DNA of 64,000 nucleotides from Paractinoplanes brasiliensis (lineage in GTDB: Bacteria; Actinomycetota; Actinomycetes; Mycobacteriales; Micromonosporaceae): assembly GCF_004362215.1 (NCBI RefSeq), contig NZ_SNWR01000001.1:620001-684000 (forward strand), in the 5' to 3' direction. Below the pieces are notes generated by a model. That model was not told where the DNA came from, ran no database searches, and saw only the letters and a program-made list of their open reading frames with translations. Both the position numbers and the translations under genes were made by a program. Positions 45,259-54,757 of the stretch are shown one piece after another (position 1 is the first letter of the stretch; each line of letters starts with the position of its first letter).

Positions 45259-45992
45259 CAGATGATGCCCCCGTTGGCGCGCAGAACCTGACCGTTGACC
45301 CACCGTCCGCCCGGGCCGGCAAGGAAAGCGACGACGTCCGCGATGTCCGCCGGGGCGCCGAGCCGCTCGAGCGGGGGCTGCTTGGCCAGCCGCTCGATGG
45401 TCGCCTCGTCCTTGCCCTCGAAGAACAACTCTGTGGCGGTCGGACCGGGTGCGACAGCGTTGACGGTGACATCGCGGCCGCGAAGCTCCCGGGCCAGGAT
45501 CAGCATCATGGCCTCGACCGCGGCCTTACTGGCGACGTATGCGCCGTAATTCGGGAACTGCAGACCGACCACCGATGTCGACAGCATCACGATCGCGCCA
45601 CCGGCACGAATGCGGCGAGCGGACTCGCGAGCGATCACAAAGGACCCGCGGATGTTGGTCCGGTGCAAGTCGTCGAGCACGTCGAGGTCCAGCTCGGCGA
45701 TCGGTGACAGCGCCAGTTTCCCCGCGGAGTTGACGACCACATCGACGCCGCCGAACGCATCGACGGCGAGGTCGAACATTGCCGACACCTCATCCTCCTC
45801 GGCCACATCGGCCTGCGCCGCGATCGCCTTGCCTCCAGCGGCGGCGATCTCCTCGACGACCTCCTTCGCCGCCGCCTCGTTGCCGGCATAGCCGACGACG
45901 ACCGCTTGACCGTCCGCGGCAAGGGTGGTGGCGATGGCGCGGCCGATACCGCGCGACGCTCCGGTAACAACAGCGACCCTCTGATCTGCCAT
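45258..45992 (-). CDS. Short-chain dehydrogenase, FabG-like
   Basis: 244 residues with TGASRGIGRAIA, VNSAG for NNAG, catalytic YVASKAAVEA and C-terminal GQVLRANGGII. First gene of a three-gene operon with the SDR and tautomerase. The start MADQRVAVVTG was preferred to an upstream in-frame start at 46037. An inherited substrate cannot be read from sequence. Confidence 0.92.
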   Translation of the reverse strand: MADQRVAVVTGASRGIGRAIATTLAADGQAVVVGYAGNEAAAKEVVEEIAAAGGKAIAAQADVAEEDEVSAMFDLAVDAFGGVDVVVNSAGKLALSPIAELDLDVLDDLHRTNIRGSFVIARESARRIRAGGAIVMLSTSVVGLQFPNYGAYVASKAAVEAMMLILARELRGRDVTVNAVAPGPTATELFFEGKDEATIERLAKQPPLERLGAPADIADVVAFLAGPGGRWVNGQVLRANGGII

Positions 45993-46235
45993 GACACCTG
46001 TCCCATCAGTAGCAGTGATAGCTCGCGTGCATTTCACCGATACGAAGACGCTAGCACGGACGTCGAATCAGCGCTAGCAATGTGACGTATCATCGATTTT
46101 CGGGTGACCGGAACATCGACGCGGGAAGAGAGCCGCAGAGGCGTCGACGCAGCACTGCCGGGCTTGCCCGGCGACCAAGAGCCGGCTGAGCCGTCCGCCA
46201 GTGGCCGCCCGCACTCATCGACAGCGCAACCACTA

Positions 46236-46257
46236 ACCTTACAAATTACGGTAAGGT
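46236..46257. promoter_or_regulatory. Palindromic operator upstream of the tandem PHD-like gene
   Basis: ACCTTAC-8-GTAAGGT is an exact inverted repeat ending seven bases before the ATG. Antitoxins of the PHD/YefM type repress their own promoter at such palindromes, and the AT-rich center is unusual for this genome. Confidence 0.65.
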
Positions 46258-46263
46258 GTGGTC

Positions 46264-46884
46264 ATGGCGAAGGGGCGCGTGGATTGGGCGCACGTCGACT
46301 GGCCGGCGCCGTTGCGCGACGCCGTCCTCCGGTGGGGTACGCCGGTCGGGGTGGAGGATGCCCGTAAAGACTGGGCGCGGTTGATCGACTCGGCGCAGGC
46401 AAGGGTACCGACGTTGATCACCTACGAGCGCAGCGGCTGGATGTGGGCGGTGCTGGTGCCGCTGACCGAGTTGAACGAGCCGCCGGCACTCCTGCCTTCT
46501 CATCAGGTGTCGGAGGCACGACCGAAGATCGCCGAGCTGTTACGCGCAGCTCACGCCGGCACGCCGCAACTGCTGCGCCGCCACAACACGGCGGTCGCGG
46601 CGCTCATGAGCACGACTCCCAGCGAACGGCTGAACGTCGAAGAGCTGCTGCGCGCCGGAGCGACTATCACCCTGCAACACGACCCCGGCGATCCGGGAGA
46701 CGTGAGCGAGGACGGCAACGTCGGCCGGTTGCCGCAGCCGGAAACCTTCCGGGCCATCGCGGTCGACCCGTCCGGCGCTCACATCGGCGCGAGCACCGGC
46801 GCCAGCGTCGCCCACGCCCTCGCCCGCCTACGCCGTCCGCCCGCAGAACCACCCATCGAGTACGGCGAGACCGCCCCGGCCTGA
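46264..46884 (+). CDS. Protein with two tandem PHD/YefM-like domains
   Basis: 206 residues. Residues about 35-75 (EDARKDWARLIDSAQ...PTLITYERSGWMWAVLVPL) match a PHD/YefM antitoxin fold, and about 85-125 (VSEARPKIAELLRAAHAGTPQLLRRHNTAVAAL) repeat it. The tail is disordered. Usual antitoxins are 80-90 residues and have one such domain. No toxin gene is adjacent. A palindrome overlaps its promoter, suggesting autorepression. It may be a free-standing regulator. Confidence 0.65.
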   Translation: MAKGRVDWAHVDWPAPLRDAVLRWGTPVGVEDARKDWARLIDSAQARVPTLITYERSGWMWAVLVPLTELNEPPALLPSHQVSEARPKIAELLRAAHAGTPQLLRRHNTAVAALMSTTPSERLNVEELLRAGATITLQHDPGDPGDVSEDGNVGRLPQPETFRAIAVDPSGAHIGASTGASVAHALARLRRPPAEPPIEYGETAPA

Positions 46885-47084
46885 GCGAGCTGCTGACGCA
46901 GCAGCGGATTCGGCGCGGCGGAAGGTCACGAACACGACGCGCCCTCATTCAGCCGCCGGCAAAGCGCGCAGCCACGGTGGAGCATCGCCACTCCGCTGCT
47001 GGCGGTCAGCGCATTCATCCCCGTCCTCCTGATGGCCCGGGAACCCGGTCGGCGCAGCGCGACTCCGAACGCCGAACCGTCCAG

Positions 47085-47275
47085 CTAGGAGCGCACCAGC
47101 GCGGCGAGGATGTCGTCGGCGTGACCGTAGAAGAGGAAGTGCCCTTCTTGATTGAAGAACTCGAGGGCGGCTCGCGGCACGGCTGCGGCGTAATGCTCGT
47201 GGCGAAAGGCGACCGTGGGCGGGTCAGCATGCCCACGGCCGCCGGTGACGCGAAGGAACGCAGCGGCATACCGCC
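47085..47275 (-). pseudogene. C-terminal remnant of an alpha/beta hydrolase
   Basis: Leftward frame ending TAG reads FLRVTGGRGHADPP, REHYAAAVPRAALEFF-like (RHEHYAAAVPRAALEFF) and NQEGHFLFYGHADDILAALV. TGGRxxxxPP and the closing GHF with catalytic His are the end of a serine hydrolase. The catalytic serine half is absent; the adjacent nuclease-like gene begins within 32 bases. The rest of 46885-47306 is empty. Confidence 0.6.
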
Positions 47276-47306
47276 GCTGAGGACGCCTCGCTGAGCGGCG
47301 GTGAAT

Positions 47307-48539
47307 CTAGCGACGGTTCGCCAGGTCGAGCCAGACCAAGCGGTGGTCGGAGGTGGGGAAACCGTTCACCGCCGACCACCGCGGGTCGTAGACACCGCTG
47401 AGCCGGGACAACGGGTCGGCCTGGACCGGCCAAAAGACGCCGGCACCGGTGACCTTGAGACCGCGACGCGGCAGCACGTAATCGGCCCGCAGGTTGCCTG
47501 GCGCGGTGTCGGCGAAGTCGGCCGTGTCGAGGTGCGGGTCTCCCTTGTGTGTCAGGTTGGCGCCGCCCTGCAGCGTCGCCGCCTCGGCCGCGCCGTCGGC
47601 GGCCGGGGCGGTCCGTGAGTTGACGAAAGGGTGCGACAGGAGTTGGCGGATGGCGTTGTCGTACGAGTCGCCGTCGTACGGGTCGGCGTTCTGGTCGCCG
47701 GCGATGACGAACGCCGCCCCTGGCCTCAGCCCGCCCCGAAGGCCCTGGTCGTCGTAGAAGTACGACTTGCCGCGGACGTAGTCGGCCCAGAAGCGGATCT
47801 CGTCGTGGTTACGCCGGCCGTTACGGTCCTCGGGACCGTCGAAGGTGGGCGGCGTCGGATGCGATACCAGCAGGTGCAGGGTCTTGCCGCCGACCCTGAT
47901 CGGCACGTCCCAGTGGCTCTTCGAAGACAGCCGCAGGACCGCCTGCTCCTCGGGCGAGTAGAAGTCCGCCGGGATCAGGTTGCCGGGCATGTCGCGCCAC
48001 TTGAACTTCTGGAACGTACGCACATGGTGCCGATCGATCGGGTACTTCGAATACACGACCATGCCGTATTGGCCGGGGAACAGGCCGAAGCCGAATGAGT
48101 CGTCGCCGTACGCCTGGTCTCCCGCTGTGGTGTCGACGACGCCGTTGTTGTTCAGGTCGAAGCCGGAGGCGATGCCGGTGTTCGAGGGCGCGGCAAACCG
48201 GTACGGGTAACGCTGCGCGGGCGCGCCGTTCTGCGGTACCGCGAGGAAGTTGTCGGCGAACAGCCGTACCGCCTCGGGGTCGTAGTCGAACTCGTTGAGC
48301 AGCACGATGTCGGGCGCGGCGCGTTGAATCACCTCGGCGACGTTGCGTGCCTGGCGCCGGTACACGTCGTCGACGTCCGGGCTTGCCAGGTGCTCACGCA
48401 ACAGCCCTTCGGCGGGCCGGTTCAGCGAGAGGTTATAGGTGGCGATACGCAGATCATGGTCGCGGTTGTGCGCCGACGCAACGGTGGACGGCGCCGTCAC
48501 GAGCAGGACCGCCGCGAGCGCGGTACTGAGAAGTTTCAT
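47307..48539 (-). CDS. Secreted endonuclease/exonuclease/phosphatase-fold enzyme
   Basis: 410 residues with a signal peptide (cleavage after ASA at about 23). Fold markers: LRIATYNLSL at the start, VLLNEFDYD (metal-binding Glu), AFVIAGDQNADPYDGD (catalytic Asp/Asn) and C-terminal FPTSDHRLVWLDL (catalytic His in SDH). Members are Mg2+-dependent nucleases or phosphodiesterases. Exported, so it acts on extracellular DNA or phosphate esters. Confidence 0.9.
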   Translation of the reverse strand: MKLLSTALAAVLLVTAPSTVASAHNRDHDLRIATYNLSLNRPAEGLLREHLASPDVDDVYRRQARNVAEVIQRAAPDIVLLNEFDYDPEAVRLFADNFLAVPQNGAPAQRYPYRFAAPSNTGIASGFDLNNNGVVDTTAGDQAYGDDSFGFGLFPGQYGMVVYSKYPIDRHHVRTFQKFKWRDMPGNLIPADFYSPEEQAVLRLSSKSHWDVPIRVGGKTLHLLVSHPTPPTFDGPEDRNGRRNHDEIRFWADYVRGKSYFYDDQGLRGGLRPGAAFVIAGDQNADPYDGDSYDNAIRQLLSHPFVNSRTAPAADGAAEAATLQGGANLTHKGDPHLDTADFADTAPGNLRADYVLPRRGLKVTGAGVFWPVQADPLSRLSGVYDPRWSAVNGFPTSDHRLVWLDLANRR

Positions 48540-48624
48540 GGGGTCTGATTACCATCTACATCTCCCCGTACATGGATGATGATCTTGTCAGGACGGCGGC
48601 CGCAAAGCGGACGAGGCGGTGAGG

Positions 48625-49953
48625 CTACGGAACGCGGGTATAGATGACGCCGAGCTTGTCGATCTCCGCGCCGGACCGGCCGTGGAAGCCGCTGATCTGC
48701 CAGCCGGTCGGCGCGGCGTAGGTGACGGTGCTCGTCGTCGGGGTGCCGCCGGCGAGGGTACGGCCGAGGTTGGTCGCGAAGCGGGCGTAGAAGACGCGGG
48801 TACGGCCGTCACGCCGGCCCGTGTGCAGCGTCACCGAGGTGAGGTGCTCGCCCGTGTCCAGATTCAAAGTGCTCAGCGTGCCGCCCTGGCCGCCGTGATC
48901 GTATGACAGCCCGTTGGCCATCGTGATCCCGAGACCGTCCACCCGCGAGCCCGCTCGCAGACGTAGCTGACCGACCCGCCGGCCCACCGGCACCGCGGCG
49001 ACGTCGGTGAACGCCGTGCCGTGCGGCCCACCGAAGGCGTCGCTGAGCGAGAGTTCGGGGTTGAGCGTCCAGCGGAAGTCGGCAGCGATCGGGTAGTGGT
49101 CCGACAGCATCGCGCCGGCCGCGGTGCGGAACGCGGCATTCTCGTTGCGGTACGAGGTGAGGGCCAGCGTCACGTACTGGTTGCCGCGGTACAGGATCTT
49201 GTCGACGACCTCGCAGGCGTCCGTGACGGTCGCGTCGTCGCAGACCAGCGCCGGGCTGCCGGCAGCCGGCGGCACCCCACCTCGCTCCTCCTCGACCCAG
49301 GCGTCCGTCAGGCCGTTGGCGGTCAGCAGGTCACGGATGTTGTCACCGGCGCGGGTGTAGCGGGTGTTGGTGTCGCCGGCGACCACGACCGCGTTGCCCG
49401 CGGAGTTGGCCGCGATGAAGGCCGAGAGCTCGGTGAGGTTGGCGCGCCGGGCGGCGAGATCGGCGTCGGTGCTGCCCGCGTTGGGGTGCAGGTTGTAGAA
49501 GTCGATGGCGACACCCTCGGCGATCCGTTCCCGCGACCAGGTGAAGCCCTTGGGCGTGAGGCAGTCGGTGCCGTTGCAGGCGTTCCAGTCCTCGCGGGTG
49601 AGGTCGTCGTACGGGTAGTCGGACAGGGTGTTCAGGCCGTCGCCGAACGCGGCGCCGCCGCTGGTGGGCGTCCGGTACGGATGGGTGTTGTTGGCGTACA
49701 GGGCGGCGTGGTAGTTGAAGTCCTCCTGGACGTGTACGACGTCGTACGGCCTGATCCGCTGGGCGATGACCGGCGTGTTCGCCTTCGGGCTACCACTGGA
49801 CAGCCCCTCCGGCAGACCGGCGATGTTGTAGCTGAGCACCGAGAAGGATCCGGTGGTGGCCGACGCGGCCGCCGCCGGCGAGGTGGGGACGGCTGTCGCG
49901 GATATTGCGGCCGCGAGGCCGACCACCGCGCTGAACAAACGAAGGGGTCTCAT
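48625..49953 (-). CDS. Secreted sphingomyelinase/DNase-I-fold enzyme with lectin-like tail
   Basis: 442 residues: signal peptide to about residue 30, catalytic domain about 35-300 (FSVLSYNIAGLP, DVVHVQEDFNYHAALY, VVVAGDTNTRYTR, MLSDHYPIAADF) and a C-terminal jacalin-like beta domain of about 135 residues (FGGPHGTAFTD..., GWQISGFHGRSGAEIDKLGVIY). Jacalin domains bind sugars, so the enzyme may attach to glycans. Same direction as the preceding gene with 85 bases between, but separate in sequence. Confidence 0.88.
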   Translation of the reverse strand: MRPLRLFSAVVGLAAAISATAVPTSPAAAASATTGSFSVLSYNIAGLPEGLSSGSPKANTPVIAQRIRPYDVVHVQEDFNYHAALYANNTHPYRTPTSGGAAFGDGLNTLSDYPYDDLTREDWNACNGTDCLTPKGFTWSRERIAEGVAIDFYNLHPNAGSTDADLAARRANLTELSAFIAANSAGNAVVVAGDTNTRYTRAGDNIRDLLTANGLTDAWVEEERGGVPPAAGSPALVCDDATVTDACEVVDKILYRGNQYVTLALTSYRNENAAFRTAAGAMLSDHYPIAADFRWTLNPELSLSDAFGGPHGTAFTDVAAVPVGRRVGQLRLRAGSRVDGLGITMANGLSYDHGGQGGTLSTLNLDTGEHLTSVTLHTGRRDGRTRVFYARFATNLGRTLAGGTPTTSTVTYAAPTGWQISGFHGRSGAEIDKLGVIYTRVP

Positions 49954-50103
49954 CGGGGGCTCCCTGGCGTCAACGAGATCAGGGAGGGGACCATATCAAG
50001 ATAGGTGAATGTTTTTCGGAACCAATGAGTGGCCGCGAGATGATCGGTTACCTGTGGATGGATCATGCCGGGTTCTCGGAGGAACGTTTGGTAAACAAGG
50101 TGA

Positions 50104-50880
50104 ATGACATCTGACTGGTCGACCATCGGCGCCGTCGAGGTGAACGGTGTCCGCCTTGGCTACCGGGATTCGGGCGATCCGGCGGGCACACCAGTGGTGC
50201 TGCTGCACGGAAGCGGCAGCAACTCGCGCACCTGGGACCGATTCGCCGCACAACTGATCGCCGCGGGTCATCGGGCGGTCGCCGTCGACCTGCGCGGGCA
50301 CGCCACCAGTGCCCGCACCGCCGACTACCCGCTGGCCGGCATCCGGGACGATGTCCTCGGCCTGCTGGACACTCTGGATCTGCGAGACGTGGTCCTGATC
50401 GGGCACTCAGTCGGCGGGTACGCCGCGCTGGCCGCCGCCCAGCACTCGCAGCGCCGAATCGCCCGGCTGGTCATGGAAGACTTGGCGGCCCCGCCACGAC
50501 GCACCGCGCTGCTGAACGGCATCGGCCCGATGCAGCTCCTGGCCGCGGCGGCCGCCGTCGCGATCACGCCCCGCGACTTCGAGTTGCGGGCGATGCGGTC
50601 CATCTTCCGCCAGCTGGCACGCCCGGACCCTGGCTGGTGGGCGCGGCTCGGCGATGTGCGGCAGCCGACCCTCATTGTGTCCGGTGGCCCGTCCAGCTTG
50701 ATCCCGCCGCAGCGGCTGGCCGACGTGGCGGCGGCGATCCCGGGCGCTCGGTTCACGACGATCCCGGTCGGGCATCGCGTGCACAGCCTCGCGCCGGGCC
50801 GATTCAGCGCCGAGGTCATCGCCTTCCTCGACGAGAAGGTAGCGGGAGCCGGCACGTCCGGCGCCGGACGAATCGCCTGA
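50104..50880 (+). CDS. Alpha/beta hydrolase
   Basis: 258 residues with oxyanion motif VVLLHGSGSNSRTW, nucleophile Ser102 in GHSVGG, an acid in the LIVSGGPSSLIPP region and His in VGHRVH. Cytoplasmic. Esterase, epoxide hydrolase or haloalkane-type specificity cannot be told. Alternative starts exist at 50128. Divergent from the nuclease-like genes. Confidence 0.9.
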   Translation: MTSDWSTIGAVEVNGVRLGYRDSGDPAGTPVVLLHGSGSNSRTWDRFAAQLIAAGHRAVAVDLRGHATSARTADYPLAGIRDDVLGLLDTLDLRDVVLIGHSVGGYAALAAAQHSQRRIARLVMEDLAAPPRRTALLNGIGPMQLLAAAAAVAITPRDFELRAMRSIFRQLARPDPGWWARLGDVRQPTLIVSGGPSSLIPPQRLADVAAAIPGARFTTIPVGHRVHSLAPGRFSAEVIAFLDEKVAGAGTSGAGRIA

Positions 50881-51345
50881 CCCAGCTCGGATCCGCCCAG
50901 GGCCGCTCACCCAACGCGTCGATGACGGCGAATTTCTCGCCGTCCACCGTTCCGTGATTCTTGTACTTGGCCGGCCACGGCAGATCCGCTTCCGGCGTGG
51001 GCCGGAGGTCGAGACCCGATACACAGACGACACCGCGTGGCCCCTACCTCCGGAGAACTCCATCATCAGAGCTGATTGGAGAGACAGACGGTGGGGATGC
51101 CTGAAATCTGCATGGCCCCGCGGTTGAGAACGGCACGGCCCAGTCGCCGTCGGTGAGGGACGCCAGCAACGCTCAACTGAGCGGCGGCCTCGATCGAGGA
51201 GTTGTCGGCAGGCCGCCACCAGGGTGCCCGTCGTACCGGCCATCCGTGTCACCTTCCGGTACCGCGATGCTTTGGGCGGTCAAGCCCAGGCCTGGTCGAA
51301 CAGCGGTCGACCTGCCGACGAAATGTTCACCACATCACGGCAACG
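50881..51345. other. Intergenic region, possible remnant
   Basis: About 465 bases. Leftward at about 50890-51005 a frame reads PWPAKYKNHGTVDGEKFAVI and DALGERPWADPSW, which has protein-like composition but no start; it may be decayed coding sequence. Nothing else seen. Confidence 0.4.
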
Positions 51346-51573
51346 TCACGACGGCCGTCCGGAAGCGCGCAGCTCAGCCATGAGCTCCCGCTCCACCAGG
51401 AGCGGCACGAAATCCCGGACTCGCGCGTCCGCGTACCGCTGGTGGGCGCTGCGGACCCGCTCCGCGATAGCCTCGGTCGGAACGCCGGGGTAACGGTCCC
51501 GAACCGACCGCGCCACATGGTCGAGCGCCTGGGCCTCCTTCGCACTCACCGCTGCCTTGCCGTCATCGCTCAT
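51346..51573 (-). CDS. Small three-helix-bundle protein
   Basis: 75 residues, MSDDGKAAVSAKEAQALDHV then VARSVRDRYPGVPTEAIAERV and RDFVPLLVEREL. Three amphipathic helices with RYPGxP between helix 1 and 2 match an actinobacterial family known as three-helix bundle dimerization-domain proteins. Probably cytoplasmic, function unknown. The start at 51573 follows family length; the frame stays open upstream. Confidence 0.75.
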   Translation of the reverse strand: MSDDGKAAVSAKEAQALDHVARSVRDRYPGVPTEAIAERVRSAHQRYADARVRDFVPLLVERELMAELRASGRPS

Positions 51574-51672
51574 ACCGCCAGCGTCGCCTGTGACAGGCGG
51601 GTCTCGCATCGCACGAAGGACTCCTCCTCTCCGGACCAAGAGCCCTGGTGAGAGGGCGGCGCGATCGGCGCC

Positions 51673-51861
51673 GTGGTGGGGTCGGTCGCACCCGGCGAGG
51701 CAACGCGCATCGTCCGCACCAAGCCGGACGGGCAGCGCCTCGGCGCGGAAAAGGGAATCGACCTGATCACCGCGCTGGATGAAATCCTCACCCGCATGGG
51801 CGCGGTGCGGCACAAGAGTCGCACGCTGCTGCGTCGCATCCGATCCTGGGACGACCAATGA
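51673..51861 (+). CDS. Possible small protein, 62 residues
   Basis: GTG start, reading ATRIVRTKPDGQRLGAEKGI then LITALDEILTRMGAVRHKSR. Composition is protein-like, with no recognised family and only a weak ribosome binding site. It may be a fragment of a longer gene. Confidence 0.3.
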   Translation: MVGSVAPGEATRIVRTKPDGQRLGAEKGIDLITALDEILTRMGAVRHKSRTLLRRIRSWDDQ

Positions 51862-52053
51862 ACCCAACCTCGCGGCATCGCCGACCGCGCCTGTCACGGC
51901 TGACGGCGAGTCGTCCGTCACGGCACAGCGATCAACCGGACGTGGGTGACGACGACTCCTTCGACAAGACGGCACCGAACGAGCGGCTGGTTCTTCACCC
52001 GATCCGCCGCCCCGCCCAGGCCGGCAGCATCCAACCGCGCCGGGAGGCTGACA

Positions 52054-52095
52054 CCGTGCCTCCCAGCCGACGGCGCTGACGTCTGGGAGGCACGG
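52054..52095. terminator. Long inverted repeat after the TAP-like peptidase gene
   Basis: CCGTGCCTCCCAG and CTGGGAGGCACGG pair perfectly over 13 bases around a 16-base loop. It begins 15 bases beyond the end of the leftward peptidase gene, where a terminator is expected. Confidence 0.8.
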
Positions 52096-52109
52096 CGGGT
52101 CTCAGTGGT

Positions 52110-53594
52110 TCAGCCGGCCCGGCAGGAGGTGTCTCGGGCCGGCATCCTGCCCTCGACCAGCCAGTCCGTGGTGATGTTGAGGGCGCAGGCGTTGGTGTGG
52201 ACAAGGAAGACGCCGTGGCCGCTCTCCTCGGCCGTCACCAGCTTGGCGCGCTGGGCGAACTTGTCGCGCAGCAGCTTTCCGCCGGCCCACGGGGTGACCG
52301 GGTCGCGGCGGTTCTGCAGGATCAGGATGTTGGCCGGGCCCGTGTTGTCGACCTGTACCGGGGGCTCGTACGGCTCGTGCTTCCAGTTGGCGCAGGGGGT
52401 GATGTTGGCGGTTGCGGCGCCGTACAGCGGGTAGCGCCTGCGGTCCTCAGCGACGGCCCGGCGGTAGGTCGCCACGTCCTCGGGCCAGTCGACGTCGTTG
52501 CAAGTGGTCGCGAGGAACGCCGTGAAGGCGGTGTCCTGAGGGCTCGGCGTCGCAGCCTGCTTGGCCGCCGGGGTGGTGCTGGGGTGCAGATAGGTCTGCC
52601 AGATGCGCGCGGTCCGCCCGTACAACATCTCGCTGTAGAGGCCGGCGAAGGTGAGGTAGCGGAAGACGGCGCCGTCCACCCCGTCGGGGGCGGGAGCCTG
52701 GTCGAGCCGCCCGGCGATCTTCAGGTAGGCCCGGCGGACCTGCTGCGGCGTACGACCCAGGCCGTACGCGTCGTGCCGGGCCGCCGCCCACCGGGCGAAG
52801 TCGGGGAACGTCTGCTCGAAGCCGAGCCCGAACCGGCGCAGGCCTGCCCGGTCGAGGTGGGTGTCACCGACGTTGCTGTCGAGGACGATCCGGTCGGTGG
52901 TCTTGGGGAACAGGGAGACGTACGCCGCCCCGAGCGCCGAGCCGTAGGACGCCCCGTAGAAGCTGGCCTTCTTCTCACCGAGCGCGGCGCGGACCCGGTC
53001 GAGGTCGCGGGCCGTGTTCGCGGTGGAGAGGTGCCGCAGCCGGTCCTGCTTGTCGTTGGCGGCGCACTTGTCGGCCACCTGCTTGGCGATCACCGCCTGG
53101 CGGGTCACGGCGGCGTCGTCGACCGCGTACGGCGGAATGTTGGCCCAGTACGGATCCTCGAGGGTGAATCCGCAACTCATCCTCGTTGAGCCTCCGACGC
53201 CGCGGGTATCCATGCCGATCAGGTCGTACGCGTCCGAGACGGTGGCCGGCAGGCCCCTGCTGACGAGGAAGGCGCCCTGGTCGATCCCGATGCCGCCGGG
53301 CCCGCCCGGGTTCAGCAGCAGGATGCCGCGCCGCTTGGCCGGGTTGGTGCTGGCGATCTTCGAGATCATGATGTCGATCTGCTCGCCGTCGGGGTCCCGG
53401 TAGTCCAGGGGTACGTGGATCTTCGCGCACTGCACCGCGACCGGCGCCGGCATCACGACCTCGGCCGGGCACGCCTCCCACGTCAGGCCGGCTGCGGCCT
53501 CCCGCGCCACCGCCGCCGGCCCGGCCACGACGAACGTGCCGAGCAGGGCGACCACGCCGACCAGCACCACGCCACGTTTTCGGTACATGTCCAA
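52110..53594 (-). CDS. Exported TAP-like alpha/beta hydrolase peptidase
   Basis: 494 residues with a signal peptide (about 1-35). Family features of actinobacterial tripeptidyl aminopeptidases (SlpD/TAP): oxyanion LNPGGPGGIGID, nucleophile in SFYGASYGSALG, and a C-terminal TAP-like domain with ILILQNRRDPVTPWAGG (acid) and ESGHGVF (His). Cuts tripeptides from N termini outside the cell. Ends just before a strong hairpin. Confidence 0.92.
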   Translation of the reverse strand: MDMYRKRGVVLVGVVALLGTFVVAGPAAVAREAAAGLTWEACPAEVVMPAPVAVQCAKIHVPLDYRDPDGEQIDIMISKIASTNPAKRRGILLLNPGGPGGIGIDQGAFLVSRGLPATVSDAYDLIGMDTRGVGGSTRMSCGFTLEDPYWANIPPYAVDDAAVTRQAVIAKQVADKCAANDKQDRLRHLSTANTARDLDRVRAALGEKKASFYGASYGSALGAAYVSLFPKTTDRIVLDSNVGDTHLDRAGLRRFGLGFEQTFPDFARWAAARHDAYGLGRTPQQVRRAYLKIAGRLDQAPAPDGVDGAVFRYLTFAGLYSEMLYGRTARIWQTYLHPSTTPAAKQAATPSPQDTAFTAFLATTCNDVDWPEDVATYRRAVAEDRRRYPLYGAATANITPCANWKHEPYEPPVQVDNTGPANILILQNRRDPVTPWAGGKLLRDKFAQRAKLVTAEESGHGVFLVHTNACALNITTDWLVEGRMPARDTSCRAG

Positions 53595-53860
53595 CCTCCG
53601 GTGTCGTCCGTCGACTTTCGGTACCGATGCGACACCGTGTCACCGGAACACAGTCAAGAGGCGGCCGGACATCGGAACAGTGGCGCAGCTTCGGCCGCAG
53701 GTCGTGGCGGGCCTGACCGGGCTGAAGAAGGGCCGCGGTGACATCCCGCCGGCCACGCTGACCGTGTCGGTGACCGTTGGTACCCCGGTACCAGCGGTGG
53801 CGCGGAGGTGTCGACCGCGGTACCACAATTGCACCTTCCCGCGCTCCTAGCGTGGTGAGC

Positions 53861-54757
53861 ATGATTCAGGTACGCGAACTCACCAAGCGGTACGGTGCGA
53901 AGACAGTCGTGGACCGGCTGTCGTTCATCGCGGAGCCGGGGCAGGTCACCGGCTTCCTCGGACCCAACGGCGCCGGCAAGTCGACCACCATGCGGATGAT
54001 CGTCGGCCTCGACGCGCCGGCCTCGGGCGACGTGTTGATCAACGGGCGGCCGTACGCGTCGTCCAGGGCCCCGTTGCACGAGATCGGCGTGCTGCTCGAG
54101 GCCAAGGCCATGCACCCCGGCCGCACCGCGGTCAGCCATCTGCTCAGTCTGGCCCGTACGCACGGCATCTCCCGCTCGCGCGTCGATGAGGTGCTGGGAT
54201 TGGTCGGGCTGTCGGACGTCGCCCACAAGCGGGTTGGCGCCTTCTCACTGGGCATGGGCCAGCGGCTCGGCATCGCCGCCGCGCTGCTCGGCGACCCGGC
54301 CGTCGTGATGCTGGACGAGCCGGTCAACGGGCTCGACCCCGACGGTGTCCTCTGGGTGCGCAACCTGCTCACCGGCCTGGCCGCCGAGGGGCGCACCGTG
54401 ATGCTGTCCTCGCACCTGATGAGCGAGGTCTCGCTGATCGCGGACCACCTCGTCATCATCGGCCGGGGCAGGCTGCTGGCCGACACCACCGTGGCCGACT
54501 TCGTGACCACCGAAGGTGTCCGGGTCGTCACCGCGGCGCCCGACGAGTTGCGGAGGCTGATCGCCGGGCCCGGCGTCACCGTGACGTCGACCGGTGTCGA
54601 GGAACTGCTGGTTGCCGGCACCACCGCCCGCGAGATCGGGCTGGCCGCGGCCGCCCGAGGCATCCCGCTGTTCGAACTCACCCCGCAGAACGCCTCCCTC
54701 GAGCAGGCGTTCATGGACCTGACCCACAACGCTGTCGAATACGAGGCCTCCCGATGA
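53861..54757 (+). CDS. ABC transporter ATPase
   Basis: 298 residues: Walker A GPNGAGKST, Q-loop, signature FSLGMGQRL, Walker B VVMLDEPVNGLDP, switch His in SSHLMSE. First gene of a five-gene rightward operon (ATPase, permease, kinase, regulator, MerR). Such pairs in actinobacteria export peptides or antibiotics. ATG at 53861 with GGTGAGC ahead. Confidence 0.92.
   Translation: MIQVRELTKRYGAKTVVDRLSFIAEPGQVTGFLGPNGAGKSTTMRMIVGLDAPASGDVLINGRPYASSRAPLHEIGVLLEAKAMHPGRTAVSHLLSLARTHGISRSRVDEVLGLVGLSDVAHKRVGAFSLGMGQRLGIAAALLGDPAVVMLDEPVNGLDPDGVLWVRNLLTGLAAEGRTVMLSSHLMSEVSLIADHLVIIGRGRLLADTTVADFVTTEGVRVVTAAPDELRRLIAGPGVTVTSTGVEELLVAGTTAREIGLAAAARGIPLFELTPQNASLEQAFMDLTHNAVEYEASR

Noticed and set aside
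46443..47294. 283-codon frame overlapping the tandem PHD-like gene
   Set aside because: Out of frame with a recognisable protein, Arg-rich shadow.
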